Shown: positions 16,739 through 25,755, numbered from the stretch's first letter. The stretch: DNA of 64,000 nt from UBA1081 sp045636025 (GCA_045636025.1 JAZTWP010000077.1:1-64000); one strand, 5' to 3'. A program made the numbers and translations. Notes: a model not told the origin generated them from the sequence alone.

Positions 16739-17325
16739 TATAAAATGCCTTTCGTAGAGGGAATTTCATCTTTGAATTTTTCATCAATACTTACAGCAGT
16801 TTTCAAAGCTCTTGCAAGTGCTTTGAATGCACATTCAATAATATGATGAGAATTAGAACCGTCAAGCTGTTTTAAGTGAAGATTGATTTTTGCACTTCTT
16901 GTGAAACTTGTCATAAATTCTTCTACAAGTTCAGTATCGAAATCTCCTACTTTTTCTGTGGGAATAGAGAGTTTGTAGTTAAGACAAGCTCTTCCGCCAG
17001 CATCAACCGCACACAGAATAAGAGATTCGTCCATAGGAAGAATGATATCGCCGTAACGGCAGATTCCTTTTGCATCACCGATACATTCATTAAGTGCTGT
17101 ACCGAGAACAATACCGATATCTTCAGTAGTGTGGTGATAATCAACATTGGTATCACCGTTGCATTTTACACTCAGATCAAATCTTGAATGTTTTGCAAAA
17201 AGAGTGAGCATATGGTCAAGAAAACCGCAACCGGTATCAATATCAGATTTGCCGGTGCCGTCAATATTGAGAGATAATGTGATATCTGTTTCTGCAGTAG
17301 TGCGTGTTGTACTGTATGTTCTCAT
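16738..17325 (-). CDS. hisB: Imidazoleglycerol-phosphate dehydratase
   Basis: 195 residues, dehydratase only, with the metal-binding repeats CGFLDHMLTLFAKHSRFD, DYHHTTEDIGIVLG and SNSHHIIECAFKALARAL. The histidinol-phosphatase half found in the enterobacterial fusion is absent, and no other histidinol phosphatase is in this operon. AAGGATGA precedes ATG 17325, 4 nt after the hisC stop. Confidence 0.97.
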   Translation of the reverse strand: MRTYSTTRTTAETDITLSLNIDGTGKSDIDTGCGFLDHMLTLFAKHSRFDLSVKCNGDTNVDYHHTTEDIGIVLGTALNECIGDAKGICRYGDIILPMDESLILCAVDAGGRACLNYKLSIPTEKVGDFDTELVEEFMTSFTRSAKINLHLKQLDGSNSHHIIECAFKALARALKTAVSIDEKFKDEIPSTKGIL

Positions 17326-17329
17326 AATA

Positions 17330-18391
17330 TCATCCTTTCAGAATTTCATCGGTAGCTTTGATGAGTTCTGTCATCTGCTCTTTTGAACCGATTGTGATTC
17401 TTACATAATCTTTAATTCTTTCTTTGCCGAAATATCTTACAATAATATTTCTCTTTCTGAGTTCATTGAAGTATTCTTCGCCTGAAAGTGTATTGTGCTT
17501 TGCAAAAATGAAATTTGCCTTTGAAGCAGGAATAACAAATCCGCGTTTTTCAAGTTCTTTTACTGTGTACTCTCTTGTGTTGATAATCGATGAAATACAA
17601 ATGTCAAAGTATTCTGTATCAAGAACCGATTCTTTACCTGCAATTATTGATAATCTGTTGAGATTATAGGGGTTGAATGAAAACTTCATTTTGCACATAT
17701 CTGCAATGAGTTCAGCATTAGAAACCGCAAACCCGATTCTTGCTCCTGCAAGATTTCTCGATTTTGAGAATGTGCGTGAGACTATAAGATTATCATATTT
17801 GTCTATAAGTGAAATTGCACTTTCTGCACCGAAATCAACATATGCTTCATCTATGAGGACAATTGTATCTTTGTTTGATTGAAGAATCTTTTCAATTTCA
17901 CAAAGTGGGAGTGCAAGTCCAGTGGGAGCGTTGGGATTTGCAATGAAAATAGGTTTGTTTTTGCCCATATAGTCATTGTAATCAATTGAAAGGTCAGCTC
18001 TGAGCGGAATGATTTCGGGATTAAGACCGTAAAGCTCGCAAAAAACAGGATAGAATCCGTATGTTATATCTGCAAAGCAAGGTTCATAGTTTTTATCACA
18101 GAATGCCTGAAATGCAAAAGCAAGAATTTCATCTGAGCCGTTACCCATCAGAATCTGATTGCTATTTACGCCGAGCGTTGAGGCGATTGCATCAACAACT
18201 TCTTTTGTGTCAGGGTCAGAGTATAAATTAAGTTTTGATATTTCAGTTTCATTCAGAGCCTTTATAACCTTTGGAGAAGGAGGGAAAGGACTCTCATTTG
18301 TATTAAGTTTTATAAGATTTGTCAGTTTTGGCTGTTCACCGGGAGTGTAAGGCTCAATTGAACTGAATCTTTTTGATAAAAAACGGGACAT
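17330..18391 (-). CDS. hisC: Histidinol-phosphate aminotransferase
   Basis: PLP fold type I aminotransferase, 353 residues. LIKLNTNESPFPPSPKVIKA at the N-terminus, FIANPNAPTGLALP, VLIDEAYVDFG with the cofactor-ring Asp, and the PLP lysine in SRTFSKSRNLAGARIGF. It makes histidinol phosphate in the position between hisD and hisB. The ribosome binding site is weak (GAAG), consistent with coupling to hisD 12 nt upstream. Confidence 0.96.
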   Translation of the reverse strand: MSRFLSKRFSSIEPYTPGEQPKLTNLIKLNTNESPFPPSPKVIKALNETEISKLNLYSDPDTKEVVDAIASTLGVNSNQILMGNGSDEILAFAFQAFCDKNYEPCFADITYGFYPVFCELYGLNPEIIPLRADLSIDYNDYMGKNKPIFIANPNAPTGLALPLCEIEKILQSNKDTIVLIDEAYVDFGAESAISLIDKYDNLIVSRTFSKSRNLAGARIGFAVSNAELIADMCKMKFSFNPYNLNRLSIIAGKESVLDTEYFDICISSIINTREYTVKELEKRGFVIPASKANFIFAKHNTLSGEEYFNELRKRNIIVRYFGKERIKDYVRITIGSKEQMTELIKATDEILKG

Positions 18392-18403
18392 TTATAACAC
18401 TTC

Positions 18404-19687
18404 TTAAAATTTATTGAATCTGATGCCGATTGATTTGCCGTGAGCCTGAAGACCTTCTCTGTTTGCGAAGTCTTCAACTCTTTCATGGCATTTTTCAAGA
18501 GCATCTGCTGAATAATAGATAAATGATGATTTCTTTATGAAGTCATCAACTGAAAGCGGAGAAGAGAATTTTGCTGTGCCGCTTGTTGGGAGTGTATGGT
18601 TGGGACCTGCAAAATAGTCACCGAGAGCTTCGGGTACATTTTTGCCAAGGAAAATGCTTCCTGCATTTTTGATGAGAGGAAGAATTTCAAAGGGGTTGTC
18701 AACGCAGACTTCAAGATGCTCGGGAGCAATCTCGTTGCTGAGTTTTACTGCAGTTTCAATTGAATCAACAATAAAAATCTTGCCGTTATTGTCAATTGAT
18801 GTTCTTGCAATATCTTCACGGGGAAGGAGCTTAAGCTGTCTTTCTGTTTCGTCTGCAACTTTCTTGGCAAAATCCATATCTGTTGTGATAAGTACGGAAC
18901 TTGCCATTTTGTCGTGTTCAGCCTGTGAAAGAAGATCTGCTGCTACGTTTGCAGGGTCGCATGAGGGATCAGCTATAACAAGAATTTCGCTGGGACCTGC
19001 AATCATATCAATGCTTACTTTGCCGTAAACCTGTTTTTTTGCAGTTGCAACAAAAATATTTCCGGGACCTACTATTTTGTCAACCTTGGGGACACTTTCT
19101 GTGCCGTATGCGAGTGCAGCTACAGCCTGAGCACCGCCGAGTTTGAAAATCTTTGTGACGCCTGCAATTTTTGCGGCTGTAAGAATTGCTGGATTGATTT
19201 TGCCGTCAGCAGACGGGGGAGTAACCATTACAATTTCATTTACACCTGCGATTTTTGCGGGAACAGCATCCATAAGTACAGTGCTGGGGTATGCTGCTGT
19301 GCCGCCGGGTACATAAAGACCTGCTTTTTCAACAGGTGTTATTTTCTGACCGAGAACAACACCGTCTTCTTTTGTGAAAATAAAGTCATTTCTGACCTGT
19401 TTTGAATGGAATTCAGCGATGTTGTCTCTTGCTTGTCTGAGAGTTTCTATGAAATATTCATCTGTCTGTGAAAAAGCTTCTTCAATTTCTTCTTCTGAAA
19501 CGAGAAGCGTGTCAAGTTTGCATTTATCAAACTTTTCACAGTATTCAAACAGTGCTTTATCACCGTTTGCTTTTACGTTTTCAATTATGCCTTCAACAAT
19601 TTTTTCAATTTCTTCATTTTTCTTTTCATCTTCACGTGTGAAGACGGTGAAATCTGAAACTGTTGATGTATCGATTATCTTAATCAT
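18404..19687 (-). CDS. hisD: Histidinol dehydrogenase
   Basis: Zinc enzyme for the last two oxidations to histidine, 427 residues. Signature segments: LYVPGGTAAYPSTVLMDAVP, GPGNIFVATAKKQVYG, LLSQAEHDKMASS and the C-terminal GPNHTLPTSGTAKFSSPLS. The ATG overlaps the hisG stop by one base (TAATG). Confidence 0.97.
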   Translation of the reverse strand: MIKIIDTSTVSDFTVFTREDEKKNEEIEKIVEGIIENVKANGDKALFEYCEKFDKCKLDTLLVSEEEIEEAFSQTDEYFIETLRQARDNIAEFHSKQVRNDFIFTKEDGVVLGQKITPVEKAGLYVPGGTAAYPSTVLMDAVPAKIAGVNEIVMVTPPSADGKINPAILTAAKIAGVTKIFKLGGAQAVAALAYGTESVPKVDKIVGPGNIFVATAKKQVYGKVSIDMIAGPSEILVIADPSCDPANVAADLLSQAEHDKMASSVLITTDMDFAKKVADETERQLKLLPREDIARTSIDNNGKIFIVDSIETAVKLSNEIAPEHLEVCVDNPFEILPLIKNAGSIFLGKNVPEALGDYFAGPNHTLPTSGTAKFSSPLSVDDFIKKSSFIYYSADALEKCHERVEDFANREGLQAHGKSIGIRFNKF

Positions 19688-20307
19688 TATTTCAATTCCT
19701 CGCTGAACTTTGTTACAATTTTGTTGATTTCTTCCGTTTTGAATTTATAACTTGCTTTATTTGCAATAAGTCTTGCGCTTATAGGAAGAATCTCTGTGAG
19801 TACATCCAGATTGTTTTCTTTGAGTGTTGTACCTGTTTCAACAATATCAACAATAACGTCAGCCAAATCAAGAATAGGCGCAAGTTCAATTGAACCGTTA
19901 AGCTTGATAATTTCTATATCTCTGTTGATACTCTTGTAATATGTTTTTGCAATATTTACGAATTTTGTTGCTACTCGGAGTGCTACATCAGGATTGTCCT
20001 GAAAATTATTCATTCCTGCAACACACATTCTGCATTTGCCGATTCCCAGGTCAAGGAGCTCATATACATCAGGTTCATATTCGAGAAGAATATCTTTACC
20101 AACGATTCCTATGTCTGCAGCACCGTGTTCAACATAAATACTTACATCAGACGGCTTTACAAGGAAATAGCTTATGCCGTTTTCTTCACTTGTGAAAACA
20201 AGCTGTCGTGAATCAGAGTGCATTTCGTCACAGTCATAACCGATTTTTGCAAAAATATCAAAAACCTTGTTGCCGAGTCTGCCTTTAGGTAATGCTACAC
20301 TTATCAT
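19687..20307 (-). CDS. hisG: ATP phosphoribosyltransferase, short catalytic form
   Basis: First step of histidine synthesis and the feedback-regulated one. 206 residues is the short HisG form, which lacks the C-terminal histidine-binding domain and needs HisZ; hisZ is directly upstream and overlaps by 4 nt. Visible: VALPKGRLGNKVFDIFAKIG, GAADIGIVGKDILLE and the PRPP loop DIVETGTTLKENNL. A strong AAGGAGGT precedes ATG 20307. Confidence 0.97.
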   Translation of the reverse strand: MISVALPKGRLGNKVFDIFAKIGYDCDEMHSDSRQLVFTSEENGISYFLVKPSDVSIYVEHGAADIGIVGKDILLEYEPDVYELLDLGIGKCRMCVAGMNNFQDNPDVALRVATKFVNIAKTYYKSINRDIEIIKLNGSIELAPILDLADVIVDIVETGTTLKENNLDVLTEILPISARLIANKASYKFKTEEINKIVTKFSEELK

Positions 20308-21434
20308 AATGTAACCTCCTTGATATCAGTTCCGTCAACTGAATAAATTTTTGCACCGAATGTCTTTTCAGGCATTGTTGTGACGGTGTTGAATGAAACT
20401 CCGTCTGACTCAAGCTTGTTGCAGATGTCTGCAAGTGTGTTGATATCAGAATTCTCATTGTAGATGATAATTGCATCTGTGCCGAGCTTGTTTTTTACAT
20501 GGAGCTTTCTGTCAAGTGCATCAAAGTAAATTGCAAAACCCATTGCCTGAGTTTTATCTTTGCCCATTTTTGAAAGAAGCATATCATATCTTCCGCCGGA
20601 AAGAACATCTCTGGGGATATCGTGTACATAACCGTGCATAAGAATGCCGTTATAGTATCCGGGGTCATCAGTAACTGAAAGATCGATTCTGATATGTTTT
20701 TCAAATCCTGATTTTTTGAGCAATTCGTATATTGCATTTATTTCGTTTACAGCATTCTGCATTTTTGTATTCAATGCATTTGTTTTTGCGTTATTGATGG
20801 CTTCTTCATTTGTAAGTTTTGAATTCATCACATCAACGGCTGTATGTACAGGACTGTTGGGCAGTTCATTGCTCATGGCCAGTTTTATAAGATCATGGGC
20901 ATTTTTTTCTTTGAATAATTTGTGTAATTCGTTTCTTAAGGGGGCATTATTTGTCAGACAATCGAGAAGACCTTCTGTGTAACCCATATGAGAAATTTCA
21001 AGAATCGCATTTTTATCAAGCTCAAGAAGACTCTGTATTGCAAGTGTGATAATTTCAACAGTCTGGAATAAATCTATATTTCCGAGCACTTCAAGACCAA
21101 CCTGTGAAATCTCTTTGAATTCGTGTATATCCTTTGATTCACGGTACACGTTTTCTGTGTAATAGAGTTTCTGTCTCTCTGCTGAATTATCTGCGTTTTT
21201 TACAATGCTGAGTGTTACATCGGGTTTAAGAGCCATGAGTTTACCGTTGAGATCGGTAAATGTAATAATTCTGTTTCCCACAAGAAAATCCTTGTTCTTT
21301 GCATAAAAATCATAGGATTCGAATTTGCTCATTCTGAACTTCTTGAAACCTCTGTTTTCATAGAGCTTTCGGAGTTTCAGAACTGTAAGTTCATCGTTGT
21401 ATAAAAAATTAAAATTGTCTGACAAAAAAATCAC
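20304..21434 (-). CDS. hisZ: ATP phosphoribosyltransferase regulatory subunit
   Basis: HisRS-like paralogue without anticodon-binding function that pairs with short HisG. 376 residues: FYAKNKDFLVGNRIITFTDLNGKLMALKPDVT (class II core), EFKEISQVGLEVLG and LSGGRYDMLLSKMG. The frame opens at GTG 21434, but AGGTGA overlaps it, so TTG 21425 (LSDNFNFLYNDEL) is a credible start. fhs ends 8 nt upstream with no terminator or promoter between. Confidence 0.93.
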   Translation of the reverse strand: MIFLSDNFNFLYNDELTVLKLRKLYENRGFKKFRMSKFESYDFYAKNKDFLVGNRIITFTDLNGKLMALKPDVTLSIVKNADNSAERQKLYYTENVYRESKDIHEFKEISQVGLEVLGNIDLFQTVEIITLAIQSLLELDKNAILEISHMGYTEGLLDCLTNNAPLRNELHKLFKEKNAHDLIKLAMSNELPNSPVHTAVDVMNSKLTNEEAINNAKTNALNTKMQNAVNEINAIYELLKKSGFEKHIRIDLSVTDDPGYYNGILMHGYVHDIPRDVLSGGRYDMLLSKMGKDKTQAMGFAIYFDALDRKLHVKNKLGTDAIIIYNENSDINTLADICNKLESDGVSFNTVTTMPEKTFGAKIYSVDGTDIKEVTL

Positions 21435-21442
21435 CTGCTGAA

Positions 21443-23119
21443 TCAGAACAGTCCTTCAATGGTACCGTCCTCATGTATATCAATTTTGAGTGCGCTGGGA
21501 ACTTTGGGAAGTCCGGGCATTGTGAGGATTTCACCCGTCATAACAGTAATGAATCCTGCACCTGAATAGAGTCTTACATCTCTTACTGTAATTTTGAAGC
21601 CTTCAGGTCTGCCGAGCTTTGTAGGATCATCTGAGAGAGAATACTGAGTTTTTGCAACACAGATGGGGAGTTTATCTCTTTCAAGTCTTTCGATTTCCTT
21701 GATAGCTTTGTCGGCATTTGCTGTGTAGATAACGCCGTCAGCTCCGTAAATTTCTTTTGCTATAGTTTCGATTTTCTCTTTTATAGCTTTGTCTGCATCA
21801 TAGATGTGATGGAAATTATTTGTTGCTTCATTTGCATCGATTGTGTCACATACAAGTTGTGCAAGTTCTGCTGCACCTTCGCCGCCTTTGGCAAAACCTT
21901 CAGAAACACATGCAACAGCACCGCATTCTTTACAGTAATCTTTGATGATATCAATTTCTTCTTCTGTATCAGTGTAGAATTTATTGATTGCAACTACAAC
22001 GGGTACACCGTATTTTCTCATGTTTTCAATATGTGCACCAAGGTTTACAATGCCTTTTTTGAGTGCATCTGTGTTTGTGAGAGAAGTTTCTGCTTTAGGA
22101 ACACCACCGTTGTATTTAAGAGCACGGCAAGTAGCAACAAGAACTATACAAGAAGGCTTGATGCCTGCTGCACGGCACTTGATGTCAAGGAACTTTTCTG
22201 CACCAAGGTCAGATCCGAATCCGCCTTCTGTTATTGTGTAGTCTGCAAGCTTGAGAGCAAGTTTTGTAGCTCTTACTGAGTTGCAGCCGTGAGCAATGTT
22301 TGCAAAAGGTCCGCCATGGATAATTGCAGGAGTGTTTTCAAGAGTCTGAACAAGGTTTGGATTGATGGCATCCTTCATAAGAAGCGTCATTGCACCTGCA
22401 CAACCGAGGTCTTTACAGTATACGGGTTCGCCTGAATATGTGTATGCAACAAGAATATTTTCAAATCTTTCTTTAAGATCTGTAAGATTCTTTGCAAGAC
22501 AGAGTATTGCCATAATTTCACTTGCAACTGTAATATTGAAACCATCTTCACGGGGAATACCGCAAACTTTGCCGCCAAGACCGACAACTATGTTTCTGAG
22601 CGAACGGTCGTTCATGTCCATACATCTCTTGAAGAGTATGCGTCTCTGGTCAATACCGAGCTCGTTGCCCTGCTGAATGTGGTTATCAATGATTGCACAA
22701 AGGAGATTGTTTGCCGCGGTGATTGCGTGCATATCACCGGTGAAATGAAGATTGATATCTTCCATAGGAACAACCTGTGAATATCCGCCGCCTGCTGCAC
22801 CGCCTTTAATGCCAAATACAGGTCCGAGTGAAGGTTCGCGGAGAGCAATTATTGCTTTTTTACCGATAACATTCATTGCCTGACCGAGACCGACAGTAAC
22901 AGTTGTTTTTCCTTCACCTGCAGGTGTGGGATTGATTGCTGTTACAAGAATAAGTTTGCCGTCTTCATTTTTTTCTGTAGCTCTGAAGAGATCGTCATTA
23001 AGCTTGGCTTTGTATTTACCGTAGTAATCAAGATAGTCTTCATCAATACCTAATTTAGCTGCCACTTCTTTTATGGGAAGCATTTTACAATTCTGAGCAA
23101 TTTCTACGTCTGTAAGCAT
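21443..23119 (-). CDS. fhs: Formate--tetrahydrofolate ligase
   Basis: ATP-dependent formation of 10-formyl-THF from formate and THF. 558 residues with the P-loop TAINPTPAGEGKTTVTVGLG, ALREPSLGPVFGIKGGAAGG, TGDMHAITAANNLL and the C-terminal GAGFITVMTGEILTMPGLP. AAGGAGACG precedes ATG 23119. It is the first gene of the fhs-his unit. The 10-formyl-THF product is what AICAR transformylase uses to return the AICAR made by HisF/HisH to purine synthesis. The upstream 140 nt are AT-rich with a TATAAT but no T-box-like leader. Confidence 0.97.
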   Translation of the reverse strand: MLTDVEIAQNCKMLPIKEVAAKLGIDEDYLDYYGKYKAKLNDDLFRATEKNEDGKLILVTAINPTPAGEGKTTVTVGLGQAMNVIGKKAIIALREPSLGPVFGIKGGAAGGGYSQVVPMEDINLHFTGDMHAITAANNLLCAIIDNHIQQGNELGIDQRRILFKRCMDMNDRSLRNIVVGLGGKVCGIPREDGFNITVASEIMAILCLAKNLTDLKERFENILVAYTYSGEPVYCKDLGCAGAMTLLMKDAINPNLVQTLENTPAIIHGGPFANIAHGCNSVRATKLALKLADYTITEGGFGSDLGAEKFLDIKCRAAGIKPSCIVLVATCRALKYNGGVPKAETSLTNTDALKKGIVNLGAHIENMRKYGVPVVVAINKFYTDTEEEIDIIKDYCKECGAVACVSEGFAKGGEGAAELAQLVCDTIDANEATNNFHHIYDADKAIKEKIETIAKEIYGADGVIYTANADKAIKEIERLERDKLPICVAKTQYSLSDDPTKLGRPEGFKITVRDVRLYSGAGFITVMTGEILTMPGLPKVPSALKIDIHEDGTIEGLF

Positions 23120-23221
23120 TCAAATCGTCTCCTTAAATAAAATATTTTATATTATAATACTAATGAATTGAAAAATAATTCTAATTAAGAAAATAAACAA
23201 TAATATTTATTAAATTTCAAT

Positions 23222-23253
23222 AAAAAATGCTGCTGAATAAATATTCAACAGCA
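23222..23253 (-). terminator. Intrinsic terminator of the GH5 gene
   Basis: Minus-strand TGCTGTTGAATA (23242-23253) pairs with TATTCAGCAGCA (23228-23239, one G-U), then six T (23222-23227). Confidence 0.85.
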
Positions 23254-23263
23254 AATCATTGTT

Positions 23264-24727
23264 TTATATTCTTATTTCTATGTTGTTTTCACCTTTGCTT
23301 ACTCCTACAGAGATAAGCACGGCATCACTGTCATCGACTGATTCAACTGTATATTTACACTTTGAAACAACTTCTACAGGAGCAGAAGGAGAGTAGATGA
23401 CAACTTTTTTTCTTGAGCCGTTTTCATTTTCGAACTTAAGTGTGAATGTTTTGTTGATTCTGTTGAATCCGTATTTCTTGATTTCACCGGGGACTGCTAT
23501 AGGGTAAGGACGTGAGATGATATCCATAATCTTTTCTTCAAGAAGACCATCCATATAGCACCAGTAAGTCTGTGACCAATGCTTGTTGTCGAAGTATTCA
23601 AGAAGATGTTCAAGGTGAGGGTACTCGTCGCTTCCGGGAACCATTCCGCCCCATTCACCTACGATTACAGGTATACCGAGTCTTGATTGAGTTTTTGCGT
23701 GTTCATCAAATATAGCATCAACACGGTTGTTTCCTGCTGTATTTGTATAAACTGAATCTACAGTTATATCATAGCCGTGAGGAGCAAAACAGATATCATT
23801 TTCAAGCGCTCCGTTATCGTATCTGATGCGTGGAGTTGAGCTGGGAATGCTTGAGTTTGAATAATAACATCCTTCCATGATAATGATGCCATTGTCAGTC
23901 ACTTCTCTTATTGCAGAAGAAATCTTTTTCATGAACGGATAGTATTTGTCCACATCAAAATTCTTGATTATAAGGTCACCTGAAGATGTTATTTCCCTTA
24001 CAAGTGACTTGTCGTCAAGTGCTGCAAGTATTCCTTTTACTGGATCTTCTTTTGTGATGTTTTTGATTGCATTAAGGAGCTGATTTTTTCTTGAAAACAT
24101 TGCTTTTGCGCCTGATTTCAGGAATTTCCTGAAAACTTTGCCGCCACTTGTTCCCGGGAAAGGTTCATTGAGAATATCAAAACCGAAAAGATTTTCTTTA
24201 TCCTTGAATCTGTTTACGATATGCTTCCACATATCTGCAAACCAGTCCTGAACACCTTTTCCGCAGACTTCTGTATTTGCCCAGAAATTGTCGAAAGCTC
24301 TGTGCACAGCTTTGTCTATAAAATAGCCTTCAGCCCAGATAATGAGAGGCTTTCTGCGTTTATATGAGTCTGTGACAGTTGCCCAGTCAGGCATACCATG
24401 GAAACAGTCCTGATGAATATCGAGATATACATAAATTCCATATTTGCAAGCCATATCAACGAAGTTTTCCATGTAGTTAAGATATTCTTCGTTATATACA
24501 CCGGGTGCAGGTTCAATTGCATTCCACACAAGACCGAATCTTAAAAGATTTATGCCTTTTTTTGCAAACTGACGGAACATATCTTCATTCCAATTAACAT
24601 TGAAATAATCCATCTTGCCTGTTGTTTCGTCATATCGCCCTTTGTTGACAAGATTTATACCGTTGAAAATTCTTTCTCTTCCTGATTCGTCAACGAAAAC
24701 AGTACCTTTTACAGAAATTTTCTCCAT
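23264..24727 (-). CDS. Glycoside hydrolase family 5, endoglycosylceramidase-like
   Basis: 487 residues from ATG 24727 with GGAG 9 nt upstream; earlier in-frame starts overlap that site. GH5 features: LLRFGLVWNAIEPAPGVYNEE, YLDIHQDCFHGMP, acid/base Glu in FDILNEPFPG and nucleophile Glu in PVIVGEWGGMVPG. The stretch AVHRAFDNFWANTE followed by GVQDWFADMWKHI matches bacterial endoglycosylceramidases (AVQRAWDNFW-type), so cleavage of oligosaccharide from glycolipid-like or beta-glycosidic substrates is possible. No signal peptide is present, which is odd for a lipid-glycan enzyme. A small C-terminal beta domain follows residue about 400. Confidence 0.85.
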   Translation of the reverse strand: MEKISVKGTVFVDESGRERIFNGINLVNKGRYDETTGKMDYFNVNWNEDMFRQFAKKGINLLRFGLVWNAIEPAPGVYNEEYLNYMENFVDMACKYGIYVYLDIHQDCFHGMPDWATVTDSYKRRKPLIIWAEGYFIDKAVHRAFDNFWANTEVCGKGVQDWFADMWKHIVNRFKDKENLFGFDILNEPFPGTSGGKVFRKFLKSGAKAMFSRKNQLLNAIKNITKEDPVKGILAALDDKSLVREITSSGDLIIKNFDVDKYYPFMKKISSAIREVTDNGIIIMEGCYYSNSSIPSSTPRIRYDNGALENDICFAPHGYDITVDSVYTNTAGNNRVDAIFDEHAKTQSRLGIPVIVGEWGGMVPGSDEYPHLEHLLEYFDNKHWSQTYWCYMDGLLEEKIMDIISRPYPIAVPGEIKKYGFNRINKTFTLKFENENGSRKKVVIYSPSAPVEVVSKCKYTVESVDDSDAVLISVGVSKGENNIEIRI

Positions 24728-24758
24728 TTCACACATCTCCAAAAATATTACTATATCT

Positions 24759-24786
24759 ATTCTATCATAAAAAAAATATATGTCAA
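24759..24786 (-). promoter_or_regulatory. Sigma-A promoter of the GH5 gene
   Basis: On the minus strand TTGACA (24781-24786), 16 nt, TAGAAT (24759-24764), 32 nt before the ATG. Confidence 0.7.
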
Positions 24787-24794
24787 TAAGTAAA

Positions 24795-24881
24795 CGGCTT
24801 TCGTCGAACGCCTGTGGTGACCGTTTTCGGTTTGTCCATCACCGTGTCCGAAGGGCAAATCGACGGGACTTAATATTTTTT
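24795..24881 (+). ncRNA. GC-rich structured element, candidate small RNA
   Basis: A block far richer in G+C than its AT-rich surroundings, without an ORF. As plus-strand RNA it can form a three-way junction: 24799-24807 with 24860-24868 (9 bp, two G-U), GGTGA (24816-24820) with TCACC (24839-24843) capped by CCG-TTTT-CGG, and GTCC (24846-24849) with GGGC (24853-24856). Three G-U pairs make plus the better strand, since they become A-C mismatches on minus. Six T follow at 24876-24881. It lies upstream of the GH5 promoter on the opposite strand. I do not recognise a known riboswitch, ribozyme or repeat family, and no second copy is in the window. Confidence 0.45.
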
Positions 24882-24909
24882 CTTGTGGAAACACATTTTA
24901 CAGTAAAGT

Positions 24910-24938
24910 AAAAAAACTGCGTCGATTGACGACGCAGT
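24910..24938 (-). terminator. Intrinsic terminator of the PAP2 gene
   Basis: Minus-strand ACTGCGTCG (24930-24938) / CGACGCAGT (24916-24924), loop of 5, followed by T-rich 24910-24915. Confidence 0.9.
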
Positions 24939-24943
24939 AAAAA

Positions 24944-25642
24944 TTAAGCAGCTTTTTTGTTTTTGATAACTTCAGCAAGATCAAAATTATTTGCCTTTTT
25001 AAGTAAGGGGCTTTCTGACTTTTCAAGTTTGCCAAGAATAGCTTTTACAATAAGGTAAGCAATTACTGCAGCTACTGTACCGCAGATCATACCACCGATA
25101 ACGTCTGTGCAGTAATGAACCATGAGGTAAAGTCTTGAGCAACCAATAAGTACTGAATAAACGGGGAAAATCCATTTGATTTTCTTATTCTTTACTGTAA
25201 AGAAGAGAGCCGTACCGATTTCAAAAGCACCTGTTGTGTGACCGCTGGGGAAGCTTCTGAACAGAGATTCGGGGTGTGCACCGGCTTCTGTATACCATTT
25301 CCAATACTGGGCATTTTCTGCAAGTGACTGGAAAGGTCTGGGTCTTAAAACAAAAGGTTTCATAACAACATTGGTTATAAGAGTTCCAACAACAATTGCT
25401 AACACAAGTGTTGCACCGATTTTTCTTGTTTTTTTGAAAAGACAGAGGATAATACCTACAAATGCAAGGGGAATAATGAATTCTGAATCACCAAGGTGGG
25501 TGAAAGCTTCAACAACAGGTGTGAGCCATTCTGCATGTATTTTTCCGAAGAATTCAAATACGGAAAAATCAAAATTAGCAAAAGTTGTGTCAAGCCAGAC
25601 TGCAAATGCTGACGGAACAACAGTTTCTGATAACGGAATCAT
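24944..25642 (-). CDS. PAP2 family membrane phosphatase
   Basis: 232-residue membrane phosphatase of the undecaprenyl-pyrophosphate/lipid phosphate type. The three-part PAP2 active site is complete: KPFVLRPRP, PSGHTTGAF and SRLYLMVHYCTDVIGG. About five or six hydrophobic helices surround it, the active-site loops facing outward. GGAGGT precedes ATG 25642. It is monocistronic, with its own promoter and terminator. Recycling of undecaprenyl pyrophosphate is the likely role; phosphatidylglycerol phosphate phosphatase is an alternative. Confidence 0.9.
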   Translation of the reverse strand: MIPLSETVVPSAFAVWLDTTFANFDFSVFEFFGKIHAEWLTPVVEAFTHLGDSEFIIPLAFVGIILCLFKKTRKIGATLVLAIVVGTLITNVVMKPFVLRPRPFQSLAENAQYWKWYTEAGAHPESLFRSFPSGHTTGAFEIGTALFFTVKNKKIKWIFPVYSVLIGCSRLYLMVHYCTDVIGGMICGTVAAVIAYLIVKAILGKLEKSESPLLKKANNFDLAEVIKNKKAA

Positions 25643-25671
25643 TGCTGATACCTCCTGTAAAATTTTATTTC

Positions 25672-25699
25672 ATTATAGCATAATATGATATTTTTTCAA
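25672..25699 (-). promoter_or_regulatory. Sigma-A promoter of the PAP2 gene
   Basis: Minus-strand TTGAAA (25694-25699), 16 nt, TATAAT (25672-25677). Confidence 0.65.
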
Positions 25700-25727
25700 G
25701 TTTTATTTGTTATTTTTTTCAAGTTTC

Positions 25728-25755
25728 TTGACTTTTTCGGAGAGGGTTGTATAAT
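25728..25755 (+). promoter_or_regulatory. Sigma-A promoter of the CoA ligase/ACT operon
   Basis: TTGACT (25728-25733), 16 nt, TATAAT (25750-25755), 32 nt before the ATG; it diverges from the PAP2 promoter. Confidence 0.7.

Noticed and set aside
21806..22279. 157-residue frame antisense to fhs
   Set aside because: Shadow of the fhs coding strand; Cys/Phe-rich composition and no ribosome binding site.
23120..23221. Possible T-box or his leader upstream of fhs
   Set aside because: The region is only about 100 nt, AT-rich, without a specifier stem, T-box sequence or antiterminator.
24795..24872. Fluoride riboswitch or hammerhead ribozyme reading of the GC-rich element
   Set aside because: GGTGATGG on the minus strand recalls the fluoride class, but the conserved second half is missing; the hammerhead CTGATGA and GAAA core is not present.
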